64,000 nucleotides of DNA from Lunularia cruciata. Lineage: Eukaryota > Streptophyta > Marchantiopsida > Lunulariales > Lunulariaceae. The DNA is taken from contig OX419759.1 of NCBI GenBank assembly GCA_948567375.1, positions 18,940,744 to 19,004,743 of the forward strand, given 5' to 3'. This document shows, piece after piece, positions 22,216 to 35,400 of the stretch. Position 1 is the first letter of the stretch, and each line of letters starts with the position of its first letter. Position numbers and translations under genes: made by a program. The notes beneath the pieces were generated by a model, which was given only the letters and a program-made list of their open reading frames with translations, made no database searches and had not been told where the DNA came from.

Positions 22216-23125
22216 ATGGTGTGATAGAGTGCAAAAGAAGTTTTTGCCTAAGTACTTTGGACCTTTTATAGTGGAGAAGGTGTGGGGTAATTATACCCAT
22301 GATCTCAAGGAGTTGGGAAGAAAAAAATTTGATAGGATTAACCATGATCAGTTGAAGATGCATCATAGAAGGTAAAGAGGCCTTCATTCCAATGATAATG
22401 GGAAATCTTAGTCCGGGGGTAAATGTAACACCCATTTTTGCATGTGTGTGGTATTGTTATATTTAGTTTGGTATTACAAGTACTTGAGAGATATTATATA
22501 CATAGAGATAGAGGATGGTTCTATATTAGTCATGATTAGCTAAAGTTAGTCATAACTAAAATAGAAAGGACCTTACTTTAGAGGAAATAGAAAAGATGAG
22601 CACCACTAATTTAGATTTTAGTGTATTGACTTGGTATTATTCTTACTTGTTTGGCTTTGAGGAAAGAGTTGAAAACTCTTGAACCCATAAGTCTTTTTGC
22701 TTTGGATTCTTTTATAGTCCAAGGATAACCCATGTGAAGGCATCCTTGACTTAGTGGTTGGGTTAAGATAAGACCACATGCTTAGGAACATATTCCCATG
22801 AGTATAGATATTCCTTTAGACTTTTTGACTTTATTTGAATTTTAGCCTAGTAACTTGAGTTACTCCAATAATTAGTAATTTTGGTGCATAACTATTTCAC
22901 AAGTATATAAACTTATAAACTGGGAGTGAGGAGGTACTCATCATCTTTTCATTTGCAACTATCTCTCTCTAATTGAGTTCTCTAGTGAGCAATGGTTTGA
23001 GTCTTGGAGTGTTAAGTTTGGGGAAATATGATAGAGTTGGGGTTCCTTGCCTTCTTAGTCCATCACTTGCATTGCTATAATAGCCATCAGAGGTTTATCT
23101 TGAGTGAGAGACAGGTTGGCTCACA
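22216..23125 (+). mobile_element. 3' stub of a third, older G1 element (pol end plus 3' LTR)
   Basis: It begins inside the last part of pol: the frame read KKFLPKYFGPFIVEKVWGNY in copy 1 is recognisable with substitutions. It has the pol stop, the polypurine tract (GTCCGGGGGTAAA), and an LTR at 22424-23125 of about 702 bases, beginning TGTAACACCC and ending GGCTCACA. It is clearly more diverged than copies 1 and 2. It was truncated at its 5' side at 22216. Confidence 0.9.
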
Positions 23126-23204
23126 ATTTAGAGTTGGACTATTCTCATTTACGTTGGTTTGAGATTGTCAAAATATCAACAATGTGCGTATAGACTACTA
23201 CTAA

Positions 23205-23513
23205 TGGCTCCAATACACATCCATCCATCCATGGTATTTTGCTCTTGGAGCAATGTGGCAATACCAAAATTCCTACAAGAACTCAATCCCCTCTTGACTG
23301 CATCAAAATGAATAATAAGTTTGAGTATGAAGTCCAAGAGATCCTTTACTATAGACTACACAAATGACAACTCCAATACTTCACGGATTGCAAAAGTATG
23401 GACCAAAAGAAAGATCATGAGAACTAGCCAAATTTTAAGGAATGCACTCAAACTTATTCAAGATTTCCACAAAAAATCTCCAAAGAAGCCAAGAAAAGGA
23501 GAATGAAATCTTA
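23205..23513 (+). pseudogene. Chromodomain remnant from the C-terminus of a chromovirus (Ty3/gypsy) integrase
   Basis: The plus-strand reading has a short pre-domain part ending near 23290. It is followed by NKFEYEVQEILYYRLHK, a stop, QLQYFTDCKS, and a tail YSRFPQKISKEAKKR. This layout matches the chromodomain at the end of chromoviral integrases. Two stops interrupt it. No integrase core precedes it because the G1 stub ends at 23125. It is unlike G1, which lacks a chromodomain, and is probably the 3' end of another element. Confidence 0.6.
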
Positions 23514-23899
23514 AGGGGAATATGGCATCAAGAATTACATCACCATGATGTGGAACTATAGGATATTTTTGCATATCTTATCTAATAATATAGATATAAT
23601 ATTCATATACAACATTCAACCATGTCATATATAACCATATCCTTTACATTTTGCATAACATTTTGAACACTATTAGAATTGTCTACAAAATTCACATCCC
23701 TTTACCTTACAAGTGCTCTTCACTCTACATAATTCCCATGCAACACTTTTAGTTCCTTTGTTTGTCCCTTGTCCTTGTCCAATACCCATAACACTTGACT
23801 GTATCCTATCTAGTCTTTATAATTGTAAATTTTCAAAATCACCACCTATCTCAATGTTGATGTAACTTTCATCTGGCATCACTTTCTTCACATGTGATT

Positions 23900-25960
23900 G
23901 TTGCTCCAAAGGAAAGGAAAATTTGCTGATAAGCTTTCTTAATTTTAGTATCTTCTAAGACCTTCACTTAAAGTTTCCTTGCCATCTCTTGAAGTCTTCA
24001 TAATTTCATCTTTTAAAGCCTTTTTATCCTTTTGCAGCATCAAGATCAATAACCATCCCACGTTTCAAGTGCCTCCTATACACCTTCAAGGTCTCTTTAG
24101 ATGGTTCTTTAGGTTCAAGTATGGATTTCTCTTTTGATGACTTATTTGACAAATTAACCCTATAGCTTGGGAGTACAAGTTGATCAACTAGCTCCAAACA
24201 CTTCTCCATTGTTTTCTCCCCAAGTCATCAACTCATCAAAGAGAACATCCTGACTTCTAATAACCTATCTGGTTTTAGGATTGAAAAGAAGGTACCCATT
24301 TCAAACCCTCTTCTTAGCCTACAAAAATCATCCTTTTTATTAAGAGATTTCTCAATCATGTAAGCATATACATTTGAATGTATGGCATCTAGTAGATATA
24401 AGCTCTATTTGAGGATTTCTTTTTCTTTTTCTCTTATGTGCCTTTCTTTCTACATAGCCATTGAAAAAGTTTTTGTTTGAGATTTAGCTTCATACACTCT
24501 ACCATCTTTCCTAGAGGTCAAATATTAGGCTCAAACAATTTTCCCAATTGTAGATACAATAGAAAATATCATATATAGCTCTCTACAAGTAATGAAGTAT
24601 TTGGACAATCTGCTTTCAATAATATGAACAACTTACCTTATGCACCTCCATGCCAAAGTACCAACACTATTTTCTTCAAAACAAAAATTTCTTTGCTCTT
24701 GAAAAGAACATTTAATTTATGTTCCAATAGGCAAGGTACTAATATTAAGTTCTTTGTGTATTCAAGAACATATAGAAGATTCTCCAAATAGCTTTCATAA
24801 TAACTTGTGTCAATTCTTCTCATGAATGCAATAAGAACCTTCCCAATTCCTACCATTAAGTTTAGAATCCCAAGTTCAAAATTGATACTCTTGAAAGCCT
24901 TCATAGGTTGAAGAGATGAGAACAATGCTCTCTAGTAGTAGATGTGAGAAGAAACGTCAAAGTCCAAGAACCATCCTAAACTATTTGAGAACTATCATGA
25001 TTTTACAATAAGTTTCCAATCCAACTTTTTTATTGAGTTTCCTTCTTCATGTCTTTCTATATTATTGTAGTCCTTTGTGTTATATGCTTAGCTTGTAGGT
25101 TTGAATCCCTTTGTCAAATTTAGTCTCCTTCTTTCTTTCTATAACTCTATTTCTCTTCTATCACCTTTCTTAGGACAATGAGGTGAAATGTGACACTTCT
25201 TATGGCATAATTAGCAAGTCTTATTATTAAAATTAACTTCTTTTCCATGTACATTTGACCTTCTATCTAGTCCTTTCCATGAATTTGAGAATAACTAACC
25301 AAAGTAGTATTCAATGGCTCATTTGCATCTTGCTTCTTCTCCTTGGTTCTTTTTCTCCATTGAACTCTATTTTTTTCTCTATTGAATTATTTTTTCCACA
25401 TAATTCCATATCCTAGATTTAATAAGTGTACAACCTTTAGAGCAACCTATAATAAGTTCATAGCTTGGAGGAAGAGTATATAAGAGGTGGTTAATTTCAT
25501 ATTTCTCTTTGCAACTTAACCCATCATCTAGTAGATTCTTGAAGCCTTGAAGAACCCTTGATAGGCGCTTGATGAATGCATCACCATTTGCATCTTCATG
25601 ATCAATATCTCTATCAAGTTGTGAGGAGATCTCTCTAATCTCTCAACAATAAATATACTCTTGAGTTTCTCCCAAATTTCCCAACACAACAAGTAACTAT
25701 CTACTATATCTCTTATTGACTCTATAGAGCATACAAGAGAAATCTTCTAATTGTAGAGTACTTCATAGTATTCTATTAGGCTCTATTTGATTTCTACAAT
25801 GGATCTCTAACCCCAAGTCCAAAAAATCATAACTTTCTAGAATAGATTGCACATTTGCAAACTAGTGCACATAATTATATTTACTCAATTTCTTTAGCTC
25901 TCCCATCAAAGATATTGCCACTTGGTGAAATCTAAAAACTAGGATACATAATTGTGTTCA
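23900..25960 (-). mobile_element. Decayed Ty1/copia-type retrotransposon fragment (gag to integrase region)
   Basis: The minus strand contains a copia-type gag segment at about 25640-25400 (DAFIKRLSRVLQGFKNLLDD, then YEINHLLYTLPPSYELI). A CCHC knuckle follows at about 25240-25190 (C-stop-LCHKKCHISPHC). Further decayed coding runs towards 24.0 kb with many stops. No RT or LTR pair was recognised. It differs from the copia element at 41-47 kb. The boundaries are approximate. Confidence 0.55.
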
Positions 25961-26174
25961 CCTAATTTCTCTATCTTTCTCAAATCTCCCATCAACAATA
26001 GTGCAAATTGTGAGCACAAAACCCAAGAAACATTGCCATCCTTAAATAGAGTTGAATGTCTATCTTTGGCATTTTAACTTCTTATTTATCATACATTTTA
26101 GCACTCAACTCACACTATCTCACTAGAATAAACACTCTTTGATTGCATATAGCAATACTGAATTCACAATCTCG

Positions 26175-26175
<1 letters not shown>

Positions 26176-26229
<54 letters not shown>
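26176..26229. repeat. (AT)n microsatellite
   Basis: A run of about 54 bases of alternating A and T lies in AT-rich DNA just right of the minus-strand copia fragment. Confidence 0.97.
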
Positions 26230-26231
<2 letters not shown>

Positions 26232-27185
26232 GTGTGCTTGATGTTACCTAGCTTTAGATGTGTTCTATGTTGTGTCAATATATATACAATTTCTTGGAGG
26301 ATCTATTGGATATTATATTGTAAATTGCTTTTGCACTCCAATCTTTCTTAACTTGGTGCAATATTTTTAAAGACTATATATTCTAATTATATCATTTATT
26401 GAAAATTTCATTTATGATAATTATACATTCAATAATTCATTGTAAATATTTTACTTTATTTTAGTTTATATAGCCCAAAACCAAATGTCAATTCAAATCA
26501 TATTTAAACCAAAATTTTTAATATTGGAATTTAATTATCCATAATTTAATCTTTAAATATCCTAGAAATATGGTTTAGTCAAGATTTAGTAAAAAAATTG
26601 ACATATGAGTTTTTGTTTCATGGTCCACTTTCCATGTGACTTCTCTATATTTAAAGCTGTTATTGAAATAAATGTTCCTATTTTTATATTAATTACACAA
26701 TAATCTGCCATTATATCTTCCATTAATAGATAAATGGAAATCTTTGGTTCAAAAACTTCCAATATATAAGTAATCTTTAAGGAATAGAATGTTTAACTAT
26801 TTACATTTCAACTTAGAGATATTTGATTCTATATCTTGAAGTTATGAATATGGATAACAATTGACCAATTCTATTAAATATGAAAAATATGTAACACAAA
26901 GGATAGTAAAAGTATTCTTCTAGACATTAGCTTTCAAAGCCCAACCAAATCAAACACAAACTTGTGGCAGCATTAGGGCAGCTTCTACATTCATAGATAT
27001 CTAATTGGAACGTTGCTTGCCTCTTAGGCTTTTGAAGTATCTTTTGAGCTTAAGCTTGGAGTTGGGGTTAGCACTCATGTTCAAGAAAAGTGTTTTAAGT
27101 GTAAGACTTGAGTGAAGATTAATAAATGGAACTGTTAAAAAACATAAAAATCTCATAAATAAACATACAAAAATGATTATTTCTA
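26230..27185. other. AT-rich stretch without recognisable gene
   Basis: No open frame of note and no domain was recognised. Bases 27120-27200 (on the minus strand) resemble 40440-40560 and so belong to a dispersed repeat. They may be the flank or 3' non-coding part of the transposase fragment that follows. Confidence 0.5.
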
Positions 27186-28320
27186 TTAATTATTCATGTT
27201 CTTGGCTTTGTGGACATGTGACACCATTGTGCTTTGTTGGCAAGGATTGCATTTATTGATTGTGTGCCTTGTTGGTGAATTGATTTTAAAAGCCAATGGG
27301 TTGTGTCTTGTCAAATCTTGTGTGTCCTTTAGTTCTAAAAATGATAGGATTTTGAACAATGGAGACTTTATTTTGAACAATGTTCAAAATATCTTTCATT
27401 ATGCTTTCTCCTACACCAAAAGAACTTGTTTATATCCCAAAAACTTCTCTTGGCACATTGCAATCTGCTTTCTCTACCACTAGAAGGCTCATTTGTATCC
27501 CAAAAACTTCTCTTGGCACATTGTCAATAGCATGCCAAGGTTAATGGCTATGCCATTTCAATTACCATCAAACAAAATGGCAAGTATTACCAAGTTTTTC
27601 TTTGATATGATAAAGGTAAAAACCACATTGATTGCCATGATCCAGACTCACAATGTAAGTGTCAAAAGAATTTCACTCAATTTACTAGTTTTTGAATGAG
27701 ATTATATGGTGCCAAGAAGCAAGATAAACTATGTCATCTCATGGTTTAGATGGCTGATAATAAACACAAGCCATCAGTTTTTCCATCATGTCATCTAGTG
27801 CATTGCCAAATATCCATAGCCAAAATTCTACACATTAAAGTGATGTCTTTGAGTGGGATCAAACCACAATAAATTGTATCTCCACTAGGCCAATGCAACC
27901 ACAATTGTAACACCGCAAGATGTCTAAAATTGCCACACAAAATTGATCTTGCCAATCAAACATCAATGCAGTTAATGCTGGAAAAATTGCAAGTTGCCAA
28001 TTACATTAATTGCTATTCCAACAATTAGGTGCTGGACAAATATATTGCATGTTCTTTGCATTGCTTGAGATAATTTAGCTAAGTCATTTGTATCGCACAT
28101 TTTTTGTAGCAAATTGTACATAAAAGACCAACCATTTCAAGCTACCACTCTTGTATATTGTTGGCATGTCAACCACAAACAACACATTCAGCTTGGCATT
28201 TGCTTGGATATCAAAAGGGGCCACATCTACACTTGGGCCTTGTAGTGCTTTTATGACATGCTTAATAGTAGGAAACCGTTTGTAATCATCAACAATAAAG
28301 AGACGACATTGATAAATCAA
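27186..28320 (-). pseudogene. Mutator-like transposase fragment, minus strand
   Basis: The minus-strand stretch 27400-27250 is clearly homologous at DNA level to 29130-29295 on the plus strand, which ends a Mutator-like transposase with the pattern KCGLCQQIG. Upstream, 28320-28084 has a 78-residue open frame containing LNVLFVVDM. It might be the start of a transposase core, but this is uncertain. The part in between is broken. It may be a second copy inverted relative to the next feature. Confidence 0.4.
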
Positions 28321-28439
28321 TTGAATTGGTATTCCTCATTGTCAATTCAATTCTTTTCATGTGGCATGGCAACAAAATGGTCTTGGTAAGGATTAAGGTT
28401 GGCAATGGGTAGAGGAAATAGAGGTGATGACGGAATGGA

Positions 28440-29305
28440 GCAAGCTTGTGAAATCGTCTTCAAGTGAACCATATGACAAAGACTGGATCAAGCTAGAATA
28501 AGTATTGCAAGACCACCAACATATCATGTCCTATCTAAACTCTACATGGTTGGTCCACAAGGAAAATTTTGTACATGGTTGGATTGGCCATATCTCACAT
28601 TTTGGAAATGTAGTTTCATCACAAGCAAAAGAAGCTCATTGTCTAATCAAGAAGTTCCTTACAATCTTCATAGTGGATTTGAACACTATGTTTGCAAAAA
28701 TGAGGATTGCATGAGAAGAGAAAATTCACCAAGTCAAGTTAAAGTAAGTGTGGAGATTCACTGCTTTCCAACTTCATATTGCAAAACAATATATTAGGAT
28801 GTGCTCTAGGTTTTGTTATCTTATGTGTTGTTAGAAGTGGCCAGGCAATATGAACATGTCTTAAATCATTCAATGATATTGATGTAGTTGTATATAAATT
28901 TGTTTAACTGTCCAATGGGAATACTATGCATGCATATGACTTTGGAAGCTTTGGCAAGAAATTTGAACTGATACCAAAAACTTTCCACTCATGATGGCAT
29001 CTCAATGCATCCATTTGCAAGAAGTTGCTAGCCATTGAGACATAAGATGAATGATTATTTACCAATTACAAGGCTTTGCTGCCACATCAACAAGCATTAG
29101 CATTTGTAGAGCAATTCTATAATTCTCACAATCAAGGTGTCATTTTTCAAAATCCCATCACTATCAGAACCAAAGGATGTCCTACAAGTGCTCTAGGAAG
29201 GTCTGATAATTTGATCAGGCATGACCCATCTACTTTTGAAATCAATTGGACTATAGGGCAAGTGATTAAGAAATGTGGTCTTTGCCAACAAATAGGATTA
29301 TGACA
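28440..29305 (+). pseudogene. Mutator-like (MULE) transposase C-terminal half
   Basis: The plus-strand reading shows DKDWIKLE, then YLNSTWLVHKENFVHGWIG, then HFGNVVSSQAKEAHCLIKKF, then DLNTMFAKMRIA. This is the arrangement of plant MULE transposases after the catalytic core: WL..KE.F, then HFGN..(S/T)S..E.AH..LK, then a D-L segment. A short SWIM-like part (MGILCMH) and a C-terminal RTKGCPTSAL plus KCGLCQQIG knuckle follow. Several stops and shifts occur. Terminal inverted repeats were not identified. Confidence 0.65.
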
Positions 29306-29324
29306 ACCTAGTGTTGACATACTA

Positions 29325-29480
29325 ATAGTATATTTGGTAAGAACAAGTTATTCCTTATTAGTATATTTGGTAAGAACAAGTTATTCCCTCAAGGAATGAC
29401 TGAAAGTGAGTTAAATGACTGAAAGTGAAATGACTGAAATGATTGAAAGTGAATCAGAAATGACTGAAGGTGAGTTAAAT
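29325..29480. repeat. Short tandem duplications
   Basis: A unit of about 30 bases (TTAGTATATTTGGTAAGAAC...) occurs twice between about 29325 and 29388. It is followed by four or five copies of a 13-15-base motif around ATGACTGAAAGTGA up to about 29480. Confidence 0.85.
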
Positions 29481-30688
29481 GTGTCACTATGATGACTATT
29501 TATTGTTTCTTATTTAACCTCTTGGGCAAAGTCAATTTCCAAAAGAGTGTACACTACAAACTGTAACTAAGTAACAATGAGGCTCATTGTAGTTTGAGTC
29601 CAAATGACTACAAGAGGTCATTAATGGTTCATTTAAAATGAAGGTCACTTTTGACATAGAGTTTTTGCACCTTCCTCTTCTACTTGGTAAAATTCCAATC
29701 AATTATCATTGTAGCAATCCCTAAAACTTATGATCTAGACACACATTGCAAGGGCTTATTCATACAAGATTGTTAGTATTATAAGGCCTTTTAATTAGTG
29801 CCCAAGGAGGCACAAATTAAGAGGGAAAAGAGATCTTCCTTGGATCCAATTACCTTAACAACTACAACCATAACTCTCACAGAAGATACCATGTCACAAA
29901 AGTTGAAGTGATCATAGTGCTCAATCTTGCTTGATAGCATTATTTGACAATACTCTAGGTGTTTGATCATCTATCTTTGTATCATTTTTGACATCTATAG
30001 AGTACTTAGAGTTGCATACTCCAATTCCACATGAATGATCTCTCACTCAAGTGCTTCCACTCATGCATCAAGATTCCTCACTCCCATTCAAATAAGAATG
30101 AATTACAAAGTGTAGCAAATATATATATATATATATACACCAAATCAAGAGTCTTGATGGTATAGATTTCAGTTTACTCTAAAAGAAGGATGCACCAAAT
30201 AGATACAATGATCATCAGGCTTAAGCTCCTTATACGCTTCCTAGTCGGTTGTGGAGAAATCCAACAGTTACAAGGAGCTAAAAATCTCTTAAGTATATCT
30301 AAGGAACTCAATGCTAATCACATCCTACCCACTAGCTCTAATCCTTAAGCACAAGTGGGCCATGGCTATTGCTTCCTTAATGCAATGTCTCCTACCTAGT
30401 ATCACTAACACAAGGTCTTCATATTGTATCTTAACTATTAGGTATGAAGTATGTACATGAGAGTCTTTGTCTACAACTACAAAACTTACACTATCTTTCC
30501 TACAAGATGGCACTTAGTCAATTTTGACAAAGCCAACTGCTATTCGTTTCATATGAAGTTGTTGGTGATATTATGCATTAGTGGTACAAACAAATAATAT
30601 TGGTGACAAATTGCTTGCTCTATTACATACATTTATTTGCTCCATGAGCTCCTTCTGGTATGCTTCAACAAATTTTTTGAAGCTGATT
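29481..30688. other. No confident gene; includes a short (AT)n run
   Basis: An AT repeat of about 20 bases lies at 30119-30138. A 62-codon minus-strand frame (30513-30325) has a faint Alba-like look that I do not accept as an annotation. The rest shows no domain. Confidence 0.5.
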
Positions 30689-31389
30689 TGTAAGACTTAT
30701 TGATGCATGTATGCTCTACAGAGATATAAGTTTTGTATTGCAAGTAGTGGAGAAATATTATTTATATGGAGTTCAGCTAAGCTTCTATATAAGACAAAAT
30801 TAGCTAGAGTTAGTCCTAGCTAAGATGAAGGTGAGCTTATTGTAGAGGAAGGGAAAAGAGTGAGCATCACTATTTTTTCTTCTAGTGTATTGACTTGGTA
30901 TTATTCTTAGTTATTTGAATTTGAGAAAAGAGTTGAGAACTCTTGAGCCCACAAGCCTTCTTGGTATAAATTTTTCTATAATCCAAAGATAATTCATGTG
31001 AAGGAATCCTTGACTTAGTTGGTAGGTGAGGATAAGATACCTACTCATGGGATTATTCCCATGTGCTTGGATATTCTTGTAGACTTTTAGACTTTATTTG
31101 ACTTTTAGTCTAGTAACTTGAGTTACTCTGGTAATTAAAAACTTTGGTATGTAACTTTTTCACAAGTATATAAGCTAAGGGTGAGGAGGTACTCATCATC
31201 CTTTCATTTGCAACTATCTCTATTTCATTGAGTTCTCTAATGAGCAAAGTCTTGAGTCTTGGAGGTGCCTTGGATTTCTAGCCTTGGAAGAGTGTGATGG
31301 AGTTGAGGTTCCTTGCCTTCATGGTCCATGGTGTGCTACTTTAATAACAATTAGAGGTTCATCTTGAGTGAGAGACATGCTATCTCACA
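30689..31389 (+). repeat. Old solo LTR of family G1
   Basis: These 701 bases align along their whole length with the G1 LTRs, from TGTAAGACTTATTGATGCATG (compare TGTAACACCC...TGCATG) to ATCTCACA. Divergence is high. There is no polypurine tract before it and no internal sequence on either side, as expected of a solo LTR left by LTR-LTR recombination. Matching 5-base flanks were not seen. Confidence 0.8.
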
Positions 31390-31419
31390 AGCCAAGGTCT
31401 TCTATAAACTTGGTGGTGG

Positions 31420-31822
31420 TGTAAAAGACCGTGACTGAGGAGAGAAATAAGAGAATGGAAGCTCACATTGGGACACTTGAATGAGAGAAAACTCCAAATG
31501 CCTAGCATGAGCTTTGGCTCTTGTATTTATAAGGATCATACAAGACTCTTGAGAAGCTTCTCAAGAAACTTCCTTGAGCCACTTTCTTGGAGTGCAAGCC
31601 AAGTTAATTGGGAAGCTTCTCAAGAAGCTTCCTTCTAGAAGTTGCTTACTTGGCGTGCAAGCTAAGCTAGTTGGAACCTTCTAGAAGCTACATACTTGAG
31701 GTGCTAGCTAGGAAGCTTCCCAAGAACCTTCCTAGATACTTCTGGAATATTCTAGCCTAATTTATCTTATTTGCTACTTTGTTAGCCCTACTAACTTCAT
31801 CACTAAACTCCATATTGTTACA
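31420..31822 (-). repeat. 3' LTR of element C
   Basis: This 403-base LTR (plus orientation TGTAAAAGACC...ATTGTTACA) pairs with 36647-37058. A G-rich polypurine tract (minus strand GGTGGGGGAATA) abuts it at 31823-31834. Confidence 0.93.
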
Positions 31823-32421
31823 TATTCCCCCACCACTAGTTAGTGACGGCGACATCGGTGACGTCCTTATCACCATTGAAGCTTCAAGCTCCTAGATGGC
31901 CATCTGTGCATTCTGGAGGTGAGAAAGAGGTTCCCATGGGGCATCATGAAGGAGATACCATTTCCAAAGGACCTTGTACTCCGTATGTTGTTGGTGTCCT
32001 CATTGAATGTGGCAATGTGCAAGGATACAATCAACTTTCTACTCCTCATGATCATTGATATGGATGGGAGGAGGAGGAGGAGGAGGAGGTTGGACACAAG
32101 AGGAAAAAGAAGATGGGTTAGGAACAAAGGGCTTCAACTTGGAAATGTGAAAGATAGGGTGGATACGCATATGACAAGGTAAGGCAAGTTGATAAGCAAC
32201 AAGAGAGATGATTTGGGTGACCTTAGAGAGTCCTATCCAATTAAGGGTGAGTTTACAAACTTAAGAATCAAGTGGGAGGGGTAGGTTACTAGAGGATAGC
32301 ATGATTTTATCACCAACTTCAAAGGTGAGATCACGATGATAGTGTTCTACATATTTTTTTTGACAATTTTGAGCAACAAGGAGGTGAGATTTGGCTTGTT
32401 GGAGAGATTGGGATATGGTGG

Positions 32422-35400
32422 TCAAGAAGGTGGAAGTATGAGGGACCTAAGATGGAGGAGGGGTAAGAAGAAGAGAATCTGGAACAAGCGGATCTTGGCC
32501 AAAATTGAGAAAGAAGGGAGAAAATCTAGTGCTTGCATGTTTGGAATTATTGTGGGCAAATTCTGCAACTGAAGATATTCATCCCAATTGGTATGGTGGA
32601 CATTGACAAAGGTACGTATCATATCCTCCAAGGTACAATTTTCACATTTGGTTTGCCTATCAATTTGAGGATGATATGCCATGGACAAAGCAAGCTTGGT
32701 GTCTAGTATTTGGAAGAGTCCTTGCCAAAACTTCCCATTGAATCAAGGATCACGGTTGGAGATGAGTACATGTGGCATCCCATGATGCTTGAAGACATTG
32801 TTGAAGTAAATTTGTGCTAAGGTTCAAGCATCCACGGTATCAAAGGTTAGTGCCAAGTGGATTTGATTACTGAGCTTATCTACAAACACCACAATTGTTG
32901 TGTGTCCTTGCTTTGTCTGGGGCAAGGATGTGATGAGATCTAAGCCCACTTGTTCCTATCAAGTAGGTGGAATTAGGGAGTGGTTGAAGGAGTCCACTTG
33001 GCTTCTAGTTGCTAGCCTTGTTACATTGGCAGCTCTCATACACTCGGACAAACTCTTGAACATCTTGTGTCATGTTGGGCCACCACCATTGGTGTTGGAG
33101 GAAACCCAAGGTCTTGTCCACACCCATGTGTCCAACTATTGGTAAATCATGGGGTTCTTGAAGACATACAAGTTGGAGATCACATTTGGCTGGAACATAG
33201 ATCCGTTCCTCATGAATAGAAGGCCTTCCTTGAAGGATAAGGTGTTGTACTCCTTGTCAAATGTTGTAAGACAACCATGTACCATTTGGAAGAATAGATC
33301 TTGTTGTAGTGCTGACCAAAACTCATTTTGGACCTTGGAGTGAATTGACACCATAGTAATTGCTATTGTGATGAGAGGAAGAGACTTCAAATCAGGTTGC
33401 CATGATAGAGCATTAGGGAAAACATGGAACCCACTTGGTTTGTACTCAAGTTTGATGTCAAACAATTGGAGTTGTTCCTCCCATCGATGATGTCGACTCT
33501 TCATGTGTTCCAAGTGTAAGGTCTGCAACAATGGTTTGTGATCAATTGGCATGATCACTTGTTTCTCCAAGAGATAATGCCTCCATACCTTGGTGACATA
33601 TACCATTACAAGTTGTTCTTGGTCTCAAGCAGAGTAATTTATTTTAGCCGTATTTAGTTGGCAAGACACAAAGGCAATGGGATGTAGTCCATCTAGGAAC
33701 TCTTGTTGCAACATGGCTCTAATTGCAAAGTTAGAAGCATCAAAATGAACCACACAGGGTAGTTGAGGACCATATGGTTGAAGGATGGGTCTTGAAGACA
33801 CCATATGTTTCAACTTCTGGAATGCTTCTTTGTGCTTGGTGGTCCATTGGAAGCTCAAGTTCTTCCCCAAGAGGTCAATCAATGGTGCAGCCACATGAGA
33901 AAAATAATGAATGAGCCGTTAGTAAAAATTGGCCAATCCATTAAATGCCCGTACTTCTATAGCGTCCTTCGGAGTAAGCCAATTAGTAATGGCCTTGATT
34001 TTCTCCTCTTCCATCTTGATCCCCTCTGATGAGATCTTGTGACCCAAGAAGATAACTTTCTTTTGCCAAAAGGCACACTTCAAGTTCTTGCAGTAAAATT
34101 TCCATTGTTGTAGTCATCTTAGGACTTCTCACACATGATTCATGTGTTCCACCTTTGTCTTACTATAAATTAAGATGTCATCCAAGAACACCACCATGTA
34201 CCAATCCAATAGTCCATCTAACACCCAATGCATATGATCCATGAAGACCGCTGGAGCATTAATGAGCCCAAAAGGTAGAACTTTCCACTCAAAATGCCCA
34301 TACCTTGTGCAAAAGGCAATCTTTTGCACATCCTCCCTATCAATGGAGATTTGCCAATAGCCACTACAAAGATCTAATTTGGAAAAGTATTGTGCTCTAC
34401 TCAATTGATCAAGCAAGTCATCAATCTAAGGCAAGGGATATGCATTCTTCATTGTTTGCTTATTAAGCACATGATAATCAATACAGAAACAAAGTCCTCT
34501 ATCTTTCTTTGGAACAAATAGTACCGGTGCTCCCCAAGAAGAGGTACTATGTTGTATGAAAACCTTCTCTAACAACTCTGTAAGTGTTATTTGCAACTCC
34601 TCCAACTCCTTTGGTGAGAGCTTATAGATTGGTCTACTCACTAGAGTACTCCCTGGCAAAAACTCAATCTTGAAAGGCATACCACGATTGGAGGGTAGTC
34701 CCTTCATCAAATCATCCGGAACATGTCCACAAACTCCTAAACTATCTGATCAACCCTTGCTTGATAAGGCTCTTGGCTCTCCTCAAATTTTCCTTGTGCA
34801 ATTGGCTTGATCCACAATGCAAAAATAGACCTATCTTCCTCCAAAACTTGCTCTATGGTTGCTTCACTAACAAACTTCCCATCTAGGGACTCACTTCTCT
34901 TCAAAGCTTGCTCCATGGTTGCTTTCTTGGCAAACTTCCCATCTTGGGGCTCCTCTCCCTTCAAGGTATGCTCTATGGCTATCTTCTCAACAAACTTCTC
35001 ATATTGGGACAGACTATTCTTAGGTGTCTTACTTAGAGGTGCCAGAAAACCTAATCGAAAGTTTCTACCTTGGTGTTGTACTTGAATTTGTTGTAAGGTC
35101 CAATCAAATTGAACCTTATGATGTTCAAGAAAGGTAGTCCTAGAATGACATCATAGTGTAGAGGTGCCACTACAAACCTCATCACTCCAAATACTCCTTC
35201 CCAATCTTAAAAGTAATAGGATGTGAGGTACAAAATGCAGAACTCTTTCTACCATCCGCCATCATCAATCTACTTCCAATCATTGGCTTGATAGGAATAA
35301 CCAATTCCTTTGCTACTTGCATAGACATGCAATTCTTTGAATTTCCAAAATCAACCAAAATCCTATAACCTTGATTAGATATTGTACCTTGCAAGTGAAG

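Noticed and set aside
26176-26229. (AT)n run as a cruciform or regulatory element
   Set aside because: It is an ordinary microsatellite in AT-rich transposon debris with no gene beside it.
30325-30513. Possible Alba-domain remnant on the minus strand
   Set aside because: Only a faint likeness (a G-R followed by an A-ending helix pattern); too short and without the conserved N-terminal part.
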